A stretch of DNA of 64,000 nucleotides from Mucilaginibacter polytrichastri (GTDB taxonomy: Bacteria; Bacteroidota; Bacteroidia; Sphingobacteriales; Sphingobacteriaceae): positions 2,051,388 to 2,115,387 of the forward strand of contig NZ_MPPL01000001.1 in NCBI RefSeq assembly GCF_001911425.1. Direction: 5' to 3'. Of this stretch, positions 44,316-53,633 are shown one piece after another. The position numbers were made by a program, and so were the translations under genes. Numbering within the stretch: the first letter of the stretch is position 1; each line of letters opens with the position of its first letter. The notes below the pieces were generated by a model. It had not been told where the DNA came from, did no database searches, and was given only the letters and a program-made list of their open reading frames with translations.

Positions 44316-45665
44316 TTATAATAAAAGTGCGGATGCAAGCCATAGCGGCAGCAAAAAGCCTATGCAATCTGTAAATGTAGTAATGATAATTGATGATGCC
44401 ACAGCCGGATCAATCCCTAAGCGCTTTAATAACAAGGGAATGGAAGCGCCGGTTAAACCTGCAACAATAAGGTTGCCTGTCATAGCTAAAAAGAGTACCA
44501 GGCCCAGCATCGGATTGGCATCATACCATAAAGCCACTATCAATACAATTATACCATTAACGGCACCGTTAATCATGCCTACCAAAAACTCTTTTAAAAC
44601 GGTATTATAAGCCTGGGCATCGCTTAAATCACTTAATGAGATACGCCTTACCGTAACGGCCAGTGCCTGTGTGGCTGCATTGCCACCCATACCTGCAATA
44701 ATAGTCATGTAAGCTGCAATAATTGGCAGCTTTGCTTCCAAACCAGCAAAATGCCTGATTACCGAAGCTGCTAAAAAAGCAGTCCCCAGGTTAATAATAA
44801 GCCATGGCAGGCGGCTTTTAACGGCGTCCTGCCAGCTACCGCTTAGTTCTTCATCTTCAGATACACCGGAGATCTTCAAGATGTCCTCGGTGTTTTCTTC
44901 CTCCATTACATCAATGATATCATCAATAGTAATGCGGCCCAATAGTTTAAGGTGGTCATTTACCACCGGGATACTGGTTAAATTATATTGCGACATTAGC
45001 CGGGCCACTTCTTCCTGGTCAATTTCGGCTTTAACGAAAACGTAATCTGTTTTTAAAAGATCGTGGATCATTACATCGGGCTTTGCCTTAAAAATATCTT
45101 TAAGGGAAACAATACCCTGCAAAATATCACGATCATTAACGGCATAAATAGTGTAAAACTCCTCCATCTCTTCCGACTGGCGAATCACCTCTTCGAGTGC
45201 GTCTTTTTTGCTGAGGTTTGCATTGAGCTTAATTACGTCGGTGTTCATTAAACCACCTGCCGTATCCTCATCGTAAGTTAAAAGCGCACGGATGTTAGTG
45301 GCATCCTCCTGGTCGATGTGATCTAGTACCTGCTGCTGCTCATGCTCTTCCAGTTGCGAGATAATGTCTGTTGCATCATCGTAATCCAGCTCTTCAATAA
45401 TCTCCGACCGCTTCTCGGGATGCAGGTTAAACAGGATTTGCCCGGGATGATTTTCTTCATCCATTTCGGAGATAACTTCCGAAGCGATATCAGATGGCAG
45501 AACGTTAATGATTTTCTCGCGCTCTTCGGGGCTAAGCCGTTCAAACAGAATTGCAATCTCCGAGGCATGATATTCTCCTAAAACACGCTGAAGCTCAGTA
45601 TCATTGGCATCAAGCGCGTTCTTTATCTTAAGGAGATCTGACTTATTTATTTCAAAAGATTGCAT
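44316..45665 (-). CDS. mgtE: Magnesium transporter MgtE
   Basis: 449 residues with the full MgtE layout: an N-terminal superhelical domain (about 20-125, 'LSPEEREKIINVLPSDIASEVISEMD'-like acidic repeats), tandem CBS domains (about 130-255) and five membrane helices (about 285-449, 'GGNAATQALAVTVR' being the pore-lining signature). The cytoplasmic domains close the pore when Mg2+ is high. It is in a minus-strand run between the yigZ-like gene (51 bp upstream) and bioB. Confidence 0.95.
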   Translation of the reverse strand: MQSFEINKSDLLKIKNALDANDTELQRVLGEYHASEIAILFERLSPEEREKIINVLPSDIASEVISEMDEENHPGQILFNLHPEKRSEIIEELDYDDATDIISQLEEHEQQQVLDHIDQEDATNIRALLTYDEDTAGGLMNTDVIKLNANLSKKDALEEVIRQSEEMEEFYTIYAVNDRDILQGIVSLKDIFKAKPDVMIHDLLKTDYVFVKAEIDQEEVARLMSQYNLTSIPVVNDHLKLLGRITIDDIIDVMEEENTEDILKISGVSEDEELSGSWQDAVKSRLPWLIINLGTAFLAASVIRHFAGLEAKLPIIAAYMTIIAGMGGNAATQALAVTVRRISLSDLSDAQAYNTVLKEFLVGMINGAVNGIIVLIVALWYDANPMLGLVLFLAMTGNLIVAGLTGASIPLLLKRLGIDPAVASSIIITTFTDCIGFLLPLWLASALLL

Positions 45666-45716
45666 ACGTGCTCAAAATAAGCATTATAAGGATCATATTC
45701 AATAAAATGGTAATTA

Positions 45717-46331
45717 TTAACTACTGTACAGATAAGTTAATTTAACACCGCTTATTCTACGTAATTTTTGCTCAACCTGGTCAATATGCGTTTTCCTGAC
45801 GCTGAATTTAAGCACACAGGCTGTGTCGAACTGGGTTTCCAGCACATCCAGATTTTGGTCTTTTACTACCTTCATTACCTCGTTCATTTGCAGGTAATCG
45901 AAGTTAAGCTGGTAAATATCGTTAAAGGTTTTTTCTATAATTTTAGCCGTGTTAATGGCTTCTTCCGTCGCTATTTTGTAAGCGCTAATCAGCCCTGGGA
46001 TACCCAAAAGCGTTCCGCCGAAATAGCGTACCACAACTACCATTATGTTGGTGAGGCGCTTGGAGAGCAGTGTATTGAGAATTGGCCTGCCTGCCGAGCC
46101 CGCAGGTTCGCCATCATCATTAAAGCGCTGTGCCGATTGGTCTGAACCCAGCCTTACTGCCCAGCAATGGTGATTAGCAGATGGGTGCAGTGTTTTTAGT
46201 TTGGCAATAATGGGTTTTATCTCTACCTCGCTTTTAACAGGGTAAGCAAAACTTAAAAATTTACTGCCGCTTACACGATGGATGCCTTCAACCGGCTCTT
46301 CGATAGTTAAGTAAGTGTCGTCAAATAACAT
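45717..46331 (-). CDS. YigZ/IMPACT-family protein
   Basis: 204 residues. The IMPACT N-terminal domain has the signature 'DDGEPAGSAGRPIL' and 'VVVVRYFGGTLLGIPGLISAY'; a DUF1949-like ferredoxin-fold C-terminal domain follows ('YQLNFDYLQMNEVMKVVKD'). The family is widespread and linked to translation control in eukaryotes; the bacterial role is not settled. Its start codon directly abuts the stop of the eamA-like gene, so the two are in one operon. Confidence 0.92.
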   Translation of the reverse strand: MLFDDTYLTIEEPVEGIHRVSGSKFLSFAYPVKSEVEIKPIIAKLKTLHPSANHHCWAVRLGSDQSAQRFNDDGEPAGSAGRPILNTLLSKRLTNIMVVVVRYFGGTLLGIPGLISAYKIATEEAINTAKIIEKTFNDIYQLNFDYLQMNEVMKVVKDQNLDVLETQFDTACVLKFSVRKTHIDQVEQKLRRISGVKLTYLYSS

Positions 46332-47198
46332 TTAGTGGGTTTGCGCGTAAGCAATAATAATAACGGCTGCAATGGCCAGTAAAATACCTGCCCGGTTTAG
46401 CCAGCTTGTTTTTTCTTTAAATAAAAATGTACCGGCCAGGGTGCCTATAGCTATTACACCAATATTCATGGCAGAGAATACTACCGAAGGGCTTTTGGCC
46501 ATGGCCTTATGCGCCAGAATGTAAAACAGGATATTGCCAAAGTTAGCCACGCCCAGCATCCACCCAAAACCTATGTAACGCCATAAAAATTTAGATTTTT
46601 TAGTGACAACCCTGTAAACCAGGCCAATGAGCGACAATACAAATGCGATGACGTAAATAGCAAACAGCGAAGTAGTAAATGATACCTCTTTTATTAACGC
46701 CAACTGCCTGAACATGACATCAATAACACCAAAGCCGATAAATACAACAATAGGATATATTAATGAAGCCGTTTTGCGTGCATTGTGGCGGCCATCTACC
46801 GGTTTAATTAATAACAGTACAACTGCTATTACACCTACAGCAATACCTACAAGCTTATAAGTAGTTAATAATTCATTAAACAAAAAAAATGCAGCCAGCA
46901 ATGGGATAATTAAGGAAAGCCGCTGAGCGGTATCAGTACGTACAATACCTATATTTCTGACCGATGCAGCTATTACAACAAACAGCGCGGGGAGTAAAAA
47001 GCCCAACACAGCATAGCTATAAACCGGCGCAGCAGCCAGCGTGCCCAGCTGTGGTTTTAAAAAAATCCACGTTAACAGAATGGCGATTGAGTAATTCCAG
47101 GTAATGGCCTGAAAAACATCTATATTATAGCGCTTAGCCAGTTTAAGCATAATAGAAACTGCTACGCTGCAACAAACGCTTAAAAAAATATATATCAT
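46332..47198 (-). CDS. EamA/DMT-superfamily transporter
   Basis: A 288-residue protein with ten predicted membrane helices in two repeats of five, the drug/metabolite transporter fold ('RLSLIIPLLAAFFLFNELLTTYKLVGIAVGVIAVVLLL' spans the end of the first repeat). Substrates in this family range from amino acids to riboflavin. Its place 4 bp after ribD raises the possibility of a riboflavin-related role, but this is speculation. Confidence 0.88.
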   Translation of the reverse strand: MIYIFLSVCCSVAVSIMLKLAKRYNIDVFQAITWNYSIAILLTWIFLKPQLGTLAAAPVYSYAVLGFLLPALFVVIAASVRNIGIVRTDTAQRLSLIIPLLAAFFLFNELLTTYKLVGIAVGVIAVVLLLIKPVDGRHNARKTASLIYPIVVFIGFGVIDVMFRQLALIKEVSFTTSLFAIYVIAFVLSLIGLVYRVVTKKSKFLWRYIGFGWMLGVANFGNILFYILAHKAMAKSPSVVFSAMNIGVIAIGTLAGTFLFKEKTSWLNRAGILLAIAAVIIIAYAQTH

Positions 47199-47202
47199 TT
47201 AC

Positions 47203-48258
47203 TTACTCAATAGGTTGATGGTATAAAACTGCTAAGGTATCTTCTCCTACGCTACATTCATCGGCTTTAATACCTGTAATTACAGGTGATGGTATGCCTT
47301 TATTTAAAACAGCCTTACCTGTAAATATCCGGGCTTCGTCCCAAAGGCCTGCCTCAATAAACGTATTTAGCGTATGCGCCCCGCCTTCTATAATAATAGA
47401 CTGAATATCTTGCAGGTATAATTGGTACAAAATATAATGTGGTACAAACCGGTCGAAATCTTCAAGTGCAATATACTTAATATTGCCTTCAACGTCTGTT
47501 TTAACCTCATTAAATATAAAGGTTTCTACACTTTGGTCGTATATATTTAAATCGTGGCTTAGTTCCAGCCTGCGGTCAATTACTACACGTTTGGGTGCTT
47601 TGCCTTCCCAGTAGCGTAAATTCAATTGCGGGTTATCAACCAGGGCTGTGTTTTTACCTATCAGAACTGCATCTTCTTCGGCGCGCCATTGGTGTACCAG
47701 GCGGCGAGATTCGGGTCCGGTAATCCAGAACTGGCTGCTATCATCGGGTGCAAAAAAGCCATCTGCTGTTTTTGCCCATTTTAATATTATATATGGCCGC
47801 TGCTGTTTTATACGGGTAAAGAAACGTTTATTAAGGTCGCGGCATTCTTTTTCGAGTATACCAACCTCTACGTTAATCCCTGCTTGCTGTAATTTTTCTA
47901 TCCCTTTGCCATCCACCTGGTCAAACGGATCGCGGCAACCTACAATTACATTCTGGATGCGGTGTTTGATTATCAGATCAGCACATGGTGGTGTTTTGCC
48001 ATAATGTGCACAAGGTTCGAGAGAAACGTAAATGATCGACTCTTTAAGCAAGTCTTTAGCCTCTGCAAAATTGGTTAAAACCATATTAATTGCATTCACC
48101 TCGGCATGCGGCCCACCATATTGCCTGTGGTAACCCTCGCCTATTATCTTGCCCTCATGAACTATTACAGCGCCAACCATCGGGTTCGGACTTACATATC
48201 CGGCACCTAATTGCGCTAATTCAATGCAGCGTTGCATGTATTTTTCATGTTCATACAT
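47203..48258 (-). CDS. ribD: Bifunctional riboflavin deaminase-reductase RibD
   Basis: The frame is open to 48357, but the family's conserved start ('MYEHEKYMQRCIELA') and the divergent prmC gene favour the ATG at 48258 (351 residues, normal length). The N-terminal deaminase has the zinc motif 'HAEVNAI' and 'EPCAHYGKTPPC'; the C-terminal reductase domain begins near 'RPYIILKWAKTADG'. It carries out two successive steps of riboflavin synthesis from the GTP-derived pyrimidine. No FMN riboswitch can fit in the 33-bp gap to prmC. It heads the minus-strand run eamA-yigZ-mgtE-bioB. Confidence 0.95.
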   Translation of the reverse strand: MYEHEKYMQRCIELAQLGAGYVSPNPMVGAVIVHEGKIIGEGYHRQYGGPHAEVNAINMVLTNFAEAKDLLKESIIYVSLEPCAHYGKTPPCADLIIKHRIQNVIVGCRDPFDQVDGKGIEKLQQAGINVEVGILEKECRDLNKRFFTRIKQQRPYIILKWAKTADGFFAPDDSSQFWITGPESRRLVHQWRAEEDAVLIGKNTALVDNPQLNLRYWEGKAPKRVVIDRRLELSHDLNIYDQSVETFIFNEVKTDVEGNIKYIALEDFDRFVPHYILYQLYLQDIQSIIIEGGAHTLNTFIEAGLWDEARIFTGKAVLNKGIPSPVITGIKADECSVGEDTLAVLYHQPIE

Positions 48259-48262
48259 TGCA

Positions 48263-48270
48263 CAAATGTA
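48263..48270 (-). promoter_or_regulatory. Candidate -7 box of ribD (TACATTTG)
   Basis: An exact TAnnTTTG match on the minus strand that ends 4 bases before the ribD ATG, so transcription would begin at or next to the start codon (leaderless). No clear -33 element is seen. Confidence 0.35.
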
Positions 48271-48291
48271 GCTTTTATGTTTATTTGTTGA

Positions 48292-49152
48292 ATGAAAACT
48301 GTACAGGATGCTTTTAATACTTTTAAGCAAACGTTGGCACCTATTTATGACGCGCATGAAGCTGAGGCTATTACTGCTTTGGTATTAAGCGAGTTAACAG
48401 GTTATAGCAAAGCCAAACTAAAGGCTTTCCCCGAAACTATGCTGACTGATGAGCAGGCCGATAAATTGACACTCATATTAGATCAGCTTAAAGCTGGCCA
48501 ACCCGTACAATACATTTTAGGGCATACCGAATTTTATGGGTTAACTTTCGAAGTAAATCCCGATGTGCTAATCCCCCGCCCGGAGACAGAAGAATTGGTT
48601 AGCTGGATCATTGAAAGCGTCGAAAACCCCGCTATAAACATTCTGGACATTGGTACCGGGAGCGGCTGTATTGCCATTACGCTGAAGCATGAATTGAAAA
48701 CAGCTACGGTTTCAGCCATCGATATTTCTACAGGAGCACTGGAAACCGCTAAAAAGAATGCGGCTAACAATCAAGTAGATATTCAGTTTATTCAGGCTGA
48801 TATACTGGCACACGCTAACATCCGGGTTGACGAAAAGCTGGACATCATTGTTAGCAATCCGCCTTATGTTACCGAAACCGATAAACTCCAGATGCATATC
48901 AACGTAACCAACTTTGAGCCCCACACAGCGTTATTTGTTCCGGAGAAAGATCCGTTATTATTCTACAATGCTATTGCCGATTTCGCAATAAAGAGTCTAA
49001 AATCTAATGGTTTGTTATTTTTCGAAATCAATGAAAGTTATGGTAAACAAACTATTAATATGTTAAAGGATAAATTATTTATAAACATTGAGTTAAAAAA
49101 AGATATGAGTGACAGGGATAGGATGATAAAGTGTGGTTTGGGTGGTTATTAG
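48292..49152 (+). CDS. prmC: Peptide chain release factor N5-glutamine methyltransferase
   Basis: 286 residues. An N-terminal helical domain is followed by a Rossmann methyltransferase with SAM-binding 'ILDIGTGSGCIAITL' and the catalytic 'NPPY' (in 'IIVSNPPYVTE') that recognises the Gln of the release-factor GGQ loop. 'LIPRPETEELV' upstream is also typical of PrmC/HemK. It methylates RF1/RF2 and improves termination. It is divergent from ribD with 33 bp between the starts. Confidence 0.95.
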   Translation: MKTVQDAFNTFKQTLAPIYDAHEAEAITALVLSELTGYSKAKLKAFPETMLTDEQADKLTLILDQLKAGQPVQYILGHTEFYGLTFEVNPDVLIPRPETEELVSWIIESVENPAINILDIGTGSGCIAITLKHELKTATVSAIDISTGALETAKKNAANNQVDIQFIQADILAHANIRVDEKLDIIVSNPPYVTETDKLQMHINVTNFEPHTALFVPEKDPLLFYNAIADFAIKSLKSNGLLFFEINESYGKQTINMLKDKLFINIELKKDMSDRDRMIKCGLGGY

Positions 49153-49209
49153 GTTATTGAGTTACTAAGTCGTAAATGATAAGTATGATTAACGATTACA
49201 CTTTATAAG

Positions 49210-49518
49210 ATGATTGAAAAAAATAAATTGATAAGATATTTAATTATTGGATTTTTATTCTTTACCACTGCTGGAGTATTTTATATAGTGTCAGAGATAA
49301 AGGAAATAAATTATCAATTTAAGGGTACAATAGTAAAGATCAATTACAATGAGAAACGCACTCCTACAGTTTTGGTTAATGGTAAGTTGTATTATCTATC
49401 GACAAATTGGAGATTTAATGAGAACATGAGCATAGGCGATTCTTTAGTAAAAGAAAAAAAGTCGATGGCCTACAAACTGATTAAACACAAAACGGGTGAA
49501 GTAATATTATCTCAGTAA
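49210..49518 (+). CDS. Hypothetical membrane-anchored protein, 102 residues
   Basis: One N-terminal membrane helix (about 8-27, 'LIRYLIIGFLFFTTAGVFYIV') anchors a small periplasmic beta-rich domain ('FKGTIVKINYNEKRTPTVLVNGKLYYLS'). This looks like a compact single domain, but I do not recognise the family. The base composition is AT-richer than its prmC neighbour, which is 57 bp upstream, perhaps indicating a later arrival. Its stop codon lies inside an AT-rich palindrome (49514-49543). No function is proposed. Confidence 0.6.
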   Translation: MIEKNKLIRYLIIGFLFFTTAGVFYIVSEIKEINYQFKGTIVKINYNEKRTPTVLVNGKLYYLSTNWRFNENMSIGDSLVKEKKSMAYKLIKHKTGEVILSQ

Positions 49519-49543
49519 ATAAAAAAAGATTTTTTTATTTACT
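49514..49543. terminator. AT-rich perfect palindrome overlapping a stop codon
   Basis: A 14-bp perfect inverted repeat (49514-49527 with 49530-49543) with a two-base centre, including A7/T7 tracts. It covers the TAA of the 102-residue gene. It can act as an intrinsic terminator on either strand, although the stem contains few G-C pairs. Confidence 0.6.
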
Positions 49544-49554
49544 ATAAGCGTCCA

Positions 49555-49606
49555 CGCTTGAAACGGCGAGTTAGCTCCCTCTCCTTCGGAGATGGCTGGA
49601 GAAAGG
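49555..49606. repeat. Possible dispersed repeat fragment (CTCCCTCTCC…GGAGA type)
   Basis: A GC-richer block with the pattern CTCCCTCTCCTTCGGAGATGG, in an otherwise AT-rich gap between the 102-residue gene and xerD. It resembles short dispersed repeats that I recall from Bacteroidota genomes. It occurs only once here, so the call rests on resemblance. Confidence 0.3.
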
Positions 49607-49608
49607 TT

Positions 49609-50508
49609 TCAACTCCTCGGATGATATTGCGTAATGGTACTCTTTAAATAATCCCTATCCAAATGTGTATAAATTTCGGTAGTGGTAATACTTTCATGGC
49701 CCAACATCTCTTGTACAGCGCGTAGGTCTGCCCCACCTTCTACCAAATGCGTGGCAAATGAATGCCTAAAGGTATGCGGACTGATGCTCTTTTTCAAGCC
49801 GATAACTTTTGCCAGATCTTTAATCACCATAAAAATATAAACCCGGCTTAGGCGACTGCCTCTACGGTTCAAAAATACCAGGTCTTCTTCTCCCTTTTTT
49901 ATGGGGATATGTAACCGCACTTCTTCCAACCAAATTTTAAGGGCTTTTGTAGCCGAACCACCTATGGGTACCAGGCGCTCTTTGCTGCCCTTTCCTATGA
50001 CTTTAATAAATTCGATATCGAGATAGAGGTTAGAGATGCGCAGTTCCGTCAATTCAGATACGCGCAGGCCGCAGCTATACAATACCTCTAAGATGGCTTT
50101 ATTACGGGCGCCATCTGGTTTGGATAGATCGATGGCGGCAATCAGTTTGTCGATATCAATTATACTGAGCGTATCGGGTAACTTTCGCCGTGTTTTTGGC
50201 GACTCTAATAATTCGGATGGGTCTACCTTGATTTCGTCCTCTATCAGTAAGTATTTATAAAAAGCTTTAATACCCGATAAAATTCTGGCCTGCGAAGTTG
50301 GGATCATCCCTAATTCACTGATCCAGGTTAAAAATTGGCGTAAATCGGTTAGGGTTACTGTTATTGGTTTAAGTATAACCTGTTGTGCTTCTGAGAATTG
50401 CCTTAGCTTATCTATATCCCTGCTGTAGGCTTGTATAGAGTTAGCCGACATTGATTTTTCTAACTTCAGATAACTTTTAAATCCTTTTATTGCCTGTACC
50501 CACTCCAC
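49609..50508 (-). CDS. xerD: Tyrosine recombinase XerD-like
   Basis: 299 residues. An N-terminal SAM-like core-binding domain (about 5-95) is followed by the catalytic domain with the R-H-R-H-Y residues: Arg in 'YSCGLRVSELTEL', 'HTFRHSFATHL', 'LGHESITTTEIYTHL' with the terminal Tyr nucleophile. The housekeeping Xer enzymes resolve chromosome dimers at dif; length and end sequence fit XerD/XerC rather than an integrase of a mobile element. No dif-like site was recognised here. It is divergent from aroQ. Confidence 0.92.
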   Translation of the reverse strand: MEWVQAIKGFKSYLKLEKSMSANSIQAYSRDIDKLRQFSEAQQVILKPITVTLTDLRQFLTWISELGMIPTSQARILSGIKAFYKYLLIEDEIKVDPSELLESPKTRRKLPDTLSIIDIDKLIAAIDLSKPDGARNKAILEVLYSCGLRVSELTELRISNLYLDIEFIKVIGKGSKERLVPIGGSATKALKIWLEEVRLHIPIKKGEEDLVFLNRRGSRLSRVYIFMVIKDLAKVIGLKKSISPHTFRHSFATHLVEGGADLRAVQEMLGHESITTTEIYTHLDRDYLKSTITQYHPRS

Positions 50509-50535
50509 CTGATTTTAGTTTTCCCGATTTATAGT

Positions 50536-50543
50536 TAAGTTTG
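50536..50543 (+). promoter_or_regulatory. Candidate -7 box of aroQ (TAAGTTTG)
   Basis: An exact TAnnTTTG match ending 5 bases before the aroQ ATG at 50549, again implying a transcript that begins at or next to the start codon. No clear -33 element. Confidence 0.35.
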
Positions 50544-50548
50544 AATTG

Positions 50549-50968
50549 ATGAAGATACAAATTATTAACGGCCCAAATTTAAATCTGCTTGGCGTAAGGG
50601 AAAAATCTATTTACGGCGATAACAGTTTCGAAAGTTATTTAGAACAACTTCGCCAGCAATATGCCGATGTAACCATCGATTATTTTCAAAGCAATAAAGA
50701 AGGCGAACTAATTGATAAACTGCACGAAGTAGGCTTTAGCTACGATGGCGTTATTATTAATGCCGGCGCTTATACCCATACTTCTATCGCTATTGCCGAT
50801 GGTATTGCGGCCATAACTACACCCGTTATTGAGGTACACATTTCCAACGTGCATAAGCGCGAAGCCTTTCGGCACCAGTCTATGCTGGCAGCAAGCTGCA
50901 TTGGTGTTATTGCCGGTTTTGGCCTTAATTCGTACCGTTTGGCGCTCGAGCATTTTTTAACCCGATAA
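50549..50968 (+). CDS. aroQ: Type II 3-dehydroquinate dehydratase
   Basis: 139 residues from the ATG at 50549 (a TTG one codon upstream is also in frame). The start 'IQIINGPNLNLLGVREKSIYG' includes the catalytic Tyr; 'NAGAYTHTSIAIADGI' and 'EVHISNVHKREAFRHQS' supply the substrate-binding and general-acid His residues. It dehydrates 3-dehydroquinate in the shikimate pathway as a dodecamer. It is divergent from xerD, an arrangement I recall from other Bacteroidota. Confidence 0.96.
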   Translation: MKIQIINGPNLNLLGVREKSIYGDNSFESYLEQLRQQYADVTIDYFQSNKEGELIDKLHEVGFSYDGVIINAGAYTHTSIAIADGIAAITTPVIEVHISNVHKREAFRHQSMLAASCIGVIAGFGLNSYRLALEHFLTR

Positions 50969-51020
50969 ATTTCTAAAATCCCCCTAAAAACGGAAATGTA
51001 CATTCTGTGTTAATGAAGCC

Positions 51021-53633
51021 ATGCTGATGCAAAAATATTTGAAATATCTTTTTTTAATCGTGTTAACCGGGTTATTGGTATGCTCCTTTTCTGATGTTGG
51101 CTTTGGCCAGCTCCATAAAAAGAAACATACCGTGAGCGATTCGCTGCGTGCCAGTATTTTGCGGCGCGATTCGATGATGCGTACACTTAAAAGCTCTGAT
51201 ACATCATTAAACATGCTGTTGAAAAAGATTGAGAATTACAGCAACTCCTTTAATCAGATCAGTATTACGCTTTCGCATGGGTTTGATACCACCGAGATTA
51301 CACAGCAGCTACCGGGTTTCAAAAAACGGGTAACGCTTTTTAAAACTATGATAGATAAAGATAAATCTAATACGCTTAGATATCTTTATGCTATACGCGA
51401 TATTTTAACACGTTCAGAAGATCAGTTGAGCGAGTGGCAGGATCAGCTTGCCGAAACTAACAGTAAGCTGGCGCAAATGCGCAGTGATTTGGGTGAAATT
51501 AGTAAAGATTCGACCTTTAATGCCACACCCGCAGATACGGCCCTGCAACGCACAGCCAGCCAGCCTATTAAGGCGATATTATCCAAACACCACAAGCTGG
51601 ATTCGCTTAATAAGATATCGCTTCTTAAGATTGGTTTGCTGCAAAACCGGGTAGCAGATGTTTACATTAACATACTGGACGAGAAAGACCAGATTAATAC
51701 TAAGATCCGCAGCTTCAGTGAGCAGGCCATGTCGTCGGCAAACGGCTATATCTGGGCCATGACATCTACACCGGGCAGTACTTTTAAATCTGCGTTTGAT
51801 GATACCTTTAACATGAATTACAGGTTACTGAAATTTATGATTAGCAGGGAAACCCTCATCCACCTGATTGGTGTTTTTATCTTTGCTTTGTTTTTTATAT
51901 GGATATACACCAACCGCCATAAAATATTAGATACGCGCACCGAACCTAAAAAAATATTACAGCAGGCTAATTACTTGGGAGATCACCCCATATTATCGTC
52001 GGTACTGGTATGCCTTATTATTCAGCCCTATTTTTATGACCACCCCCCTGCTGTATTTTTAGAAGGTATATTTTTAGTTGCTACGGCTGTAACGCTGGTG
52101 CTTGTTAAAAAAACGTACCCGCCAACCTTGTATAAGTTTCTTAACCTTACCTTCGGGATCACGGTTGTGTATGCCATTAGCAATCTTTTTGTTGAAACCT
52201 CAAATGTAGACCGGGTTGCTGTGCTCCTTTTATCTGCTTTAGGGGCCGTACTTGGTTATCAATTTTTAAATGCCAATAAAGAAGCTGAAAATTATCCCCC
52301 TTACTGGCGCACGTTTTTAAAGGTCTACATTTTTTTACAGGCGGTATCATTTCTCTGTAACGTAATGGGTCGCTTTACGCTGGCCAAAATCATTGGTATT
52401 ACCGGCACCTTTAACCTGTGGCTGGGTCTTGGCTTATACTTGTTTGTGCAAATTTTGATGCAAAGCTTGTTTCTGCAACTGGAGGCCAATAAAAGTGACA
52501 CCGGATTTAGCTCATATCTCGATTTTAAATTACTGCAGCGCAAGTTCAGAAATGTATTGAATACCGCTGCCGTAATTATGTGGATCATTATGCTGGCGCA
52601 GAACCTTAGCGTAGAAGATTTGCTGTATGATGGCATTGGCAATTTCCTTGAAAAATCGCACAGCCTGGGTGGTACTTTGTTCACCTTTGGCAGTATTATT
52701 ATTTTTGTTGTAGTTATATGGCTGGCATCTGTTACGGCAAGGGTTATTAATTACTTTTATGATTTTGCAAGCCAGCACAAAGAAACACAGCCACAAGCAC
52801 GTAAAAATAAAACCTCGATGCTGCTCATTAAGATCAGCATATTTGCCGTAGGCTTTTTCATCGCTGTAGCGGCTTCGGGCGTGCCGATGGATAAGATCAC
52901 CATTATTATCAGTGCGTTTGGCGTGGGTATTGGTTTTGGCTTACAAAACATTGTAAACAACCTGGTATCGGGGTTAATACTCGCGTTTGAAAAACCAGTG
53001 CAAATTGGCGACGTAATTGAAGTAGCCGGCAAATCGGGCACGATCAAAGAGATCGGTATCCGCTCTAGTAAAATCGCTACAGGTGATGGCGCTGAGATCA
53101 TTATCCCCAATGGCGATCTGATTTCCCAGCACGTAATAAACTGGACGCTGAGCAATAATAACCGCAGGGTTGAACTAATTGTAGGTGTGGCCTATGGTTC
53201 TGATATTGAGAAGGTAAAAGGGCTGTTAAAAGAGCTGCTTGCTAATCGTAATGATATCATGATCGATCCCTCGCCAGTGGTGCTGCTGCATAATTTGAAC
53301 GCAAGCTCGGTTGATTTCAGGCTGTTGTTTTGGGCGGCTGATATTGCCATATGGCAGGAATTAAAAAGCCGCATACTGGCAGAAGTGTATAATACATTTG
53401 CAGCTGAAGGCATTGAATTGCCGTTTCCGCAACAGGATGTGCATTTGTATTGGGATAAAGACCAAGAATTACCGCTTAAAACTAAAACTAATACTATTGC
53501 TACACAGGAATTGTTGGTTGAAAATGCACCTGTTACTATCCCTAAGAAATCGACAACTAAGCGCAAAGCTAAAGACGATGACCCGGCAAAAGATGAAGAG
53601 ACTAATAAAAATGACGTTGATCCAGATCTGTAA
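51021..53633 (+). CDS. MscS-family mechanosensitive channel with large N-terminal region
   Basis: 870 residues. A signal peptide or first helix (about 5-25) is followed by a long periplasmic coiled-coil-rich region (about 35-260) and about eight membrane helices (280-620). The MscS core comes next: pore helix 'FGVGIGFGLQNIVNNLVSGLIL', beta domain 'IGDVIEVAGKSGTIKEIG', and 'IPNGDLISQHVINW'. The charged C-terminal tail ('KRKAKDDDPAKDEETNKND') is probably disordered. This is the MscK-like large form that protects against hypo-osmotic shock. The 3' end overlaps the convergent glycosyltransferase gene by 32 bp. Confidence 0.9.
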   Translation: MLMQKYLKYLFLIVLTGLLVCSFSDVGFGQLHKKKHTVSDSLRASILRRDSMMRTLKSSDTSLNMLLKKIENYSNSFNQISITLSHGFDTTEITQQLPGFKKRVTLFKTMIDKDKSNTLRYLYAIRDILTRSEDQLSEWQDQLAETNSKLAQMRSDLGEISKDSTFNATPADTALQRTASQPIKAILSKHHKLDSLNKISLLKIGLLQNRVADVYINILDEKDQINTKIRSFSEQAMSSANGYIWAMTSTPGSTFKSAFDDTFNMNYRLLKFMISRETLIHLIGVFIFALFFIWIYTNRHKILDTRTEPKKILQQANYLGDHPILSSVLVCLIIQPYFYDHPPAVFLEGIFLVATAVTLVLVKKTYPPTLYKFLNLTFGITVVYAISNLFVETSNVDRVAVLLLSALGAVLGYQFLNANKEAENYPPYWRTFLKVYIFLQAVSFLCNVMGRFTLAKIIGITGTFNLWLGLGLYLFVQILMQSLFLQLEANKSDTGFSSYLDFKLLQRKFRNVLNTAAVIMWIIMLAQNLSVEDLLYDGIGNFLEKSHSLGGTLFTFGSIIIFVVVIWLASVTARVINYFYDFASQHKETQPQARKNKTSMLLIKISIFAVGFFIAVAASGVPMDKITIIISAFGVGIGFGLQNIVNNLVSGLILAFEKPVQIGDVIEVAGKSGTIKEIGIRSSKIATGDGAEIIIPNGDLISQHVINWTLSNNNRRVELIVGVAYGSDIEKVKGLLKELLANRNDIMIDPSPVVLLHNLNASSVDFRLLFWAADIAIWQELKSRILAEVYNTFAAEGIELPFPQQDVHLYWDKDQELPLKTKTNTIATQELLVENAPVTIPKKSTTKRKAKDDDPAKDEETNKNDVDPDL

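Noticed and set aside
48259..48291. FMN riboswitch upstream of ribD
   Set aside because: Only 33 bp separate ribD and prmC, far too short for that structure.
48163..48357. ribD starting at 48357
   Set aside because: The extra 33 residues do not resemble RibD and would overlap the divergent prmC start. The conserved sequence begins at 48258.
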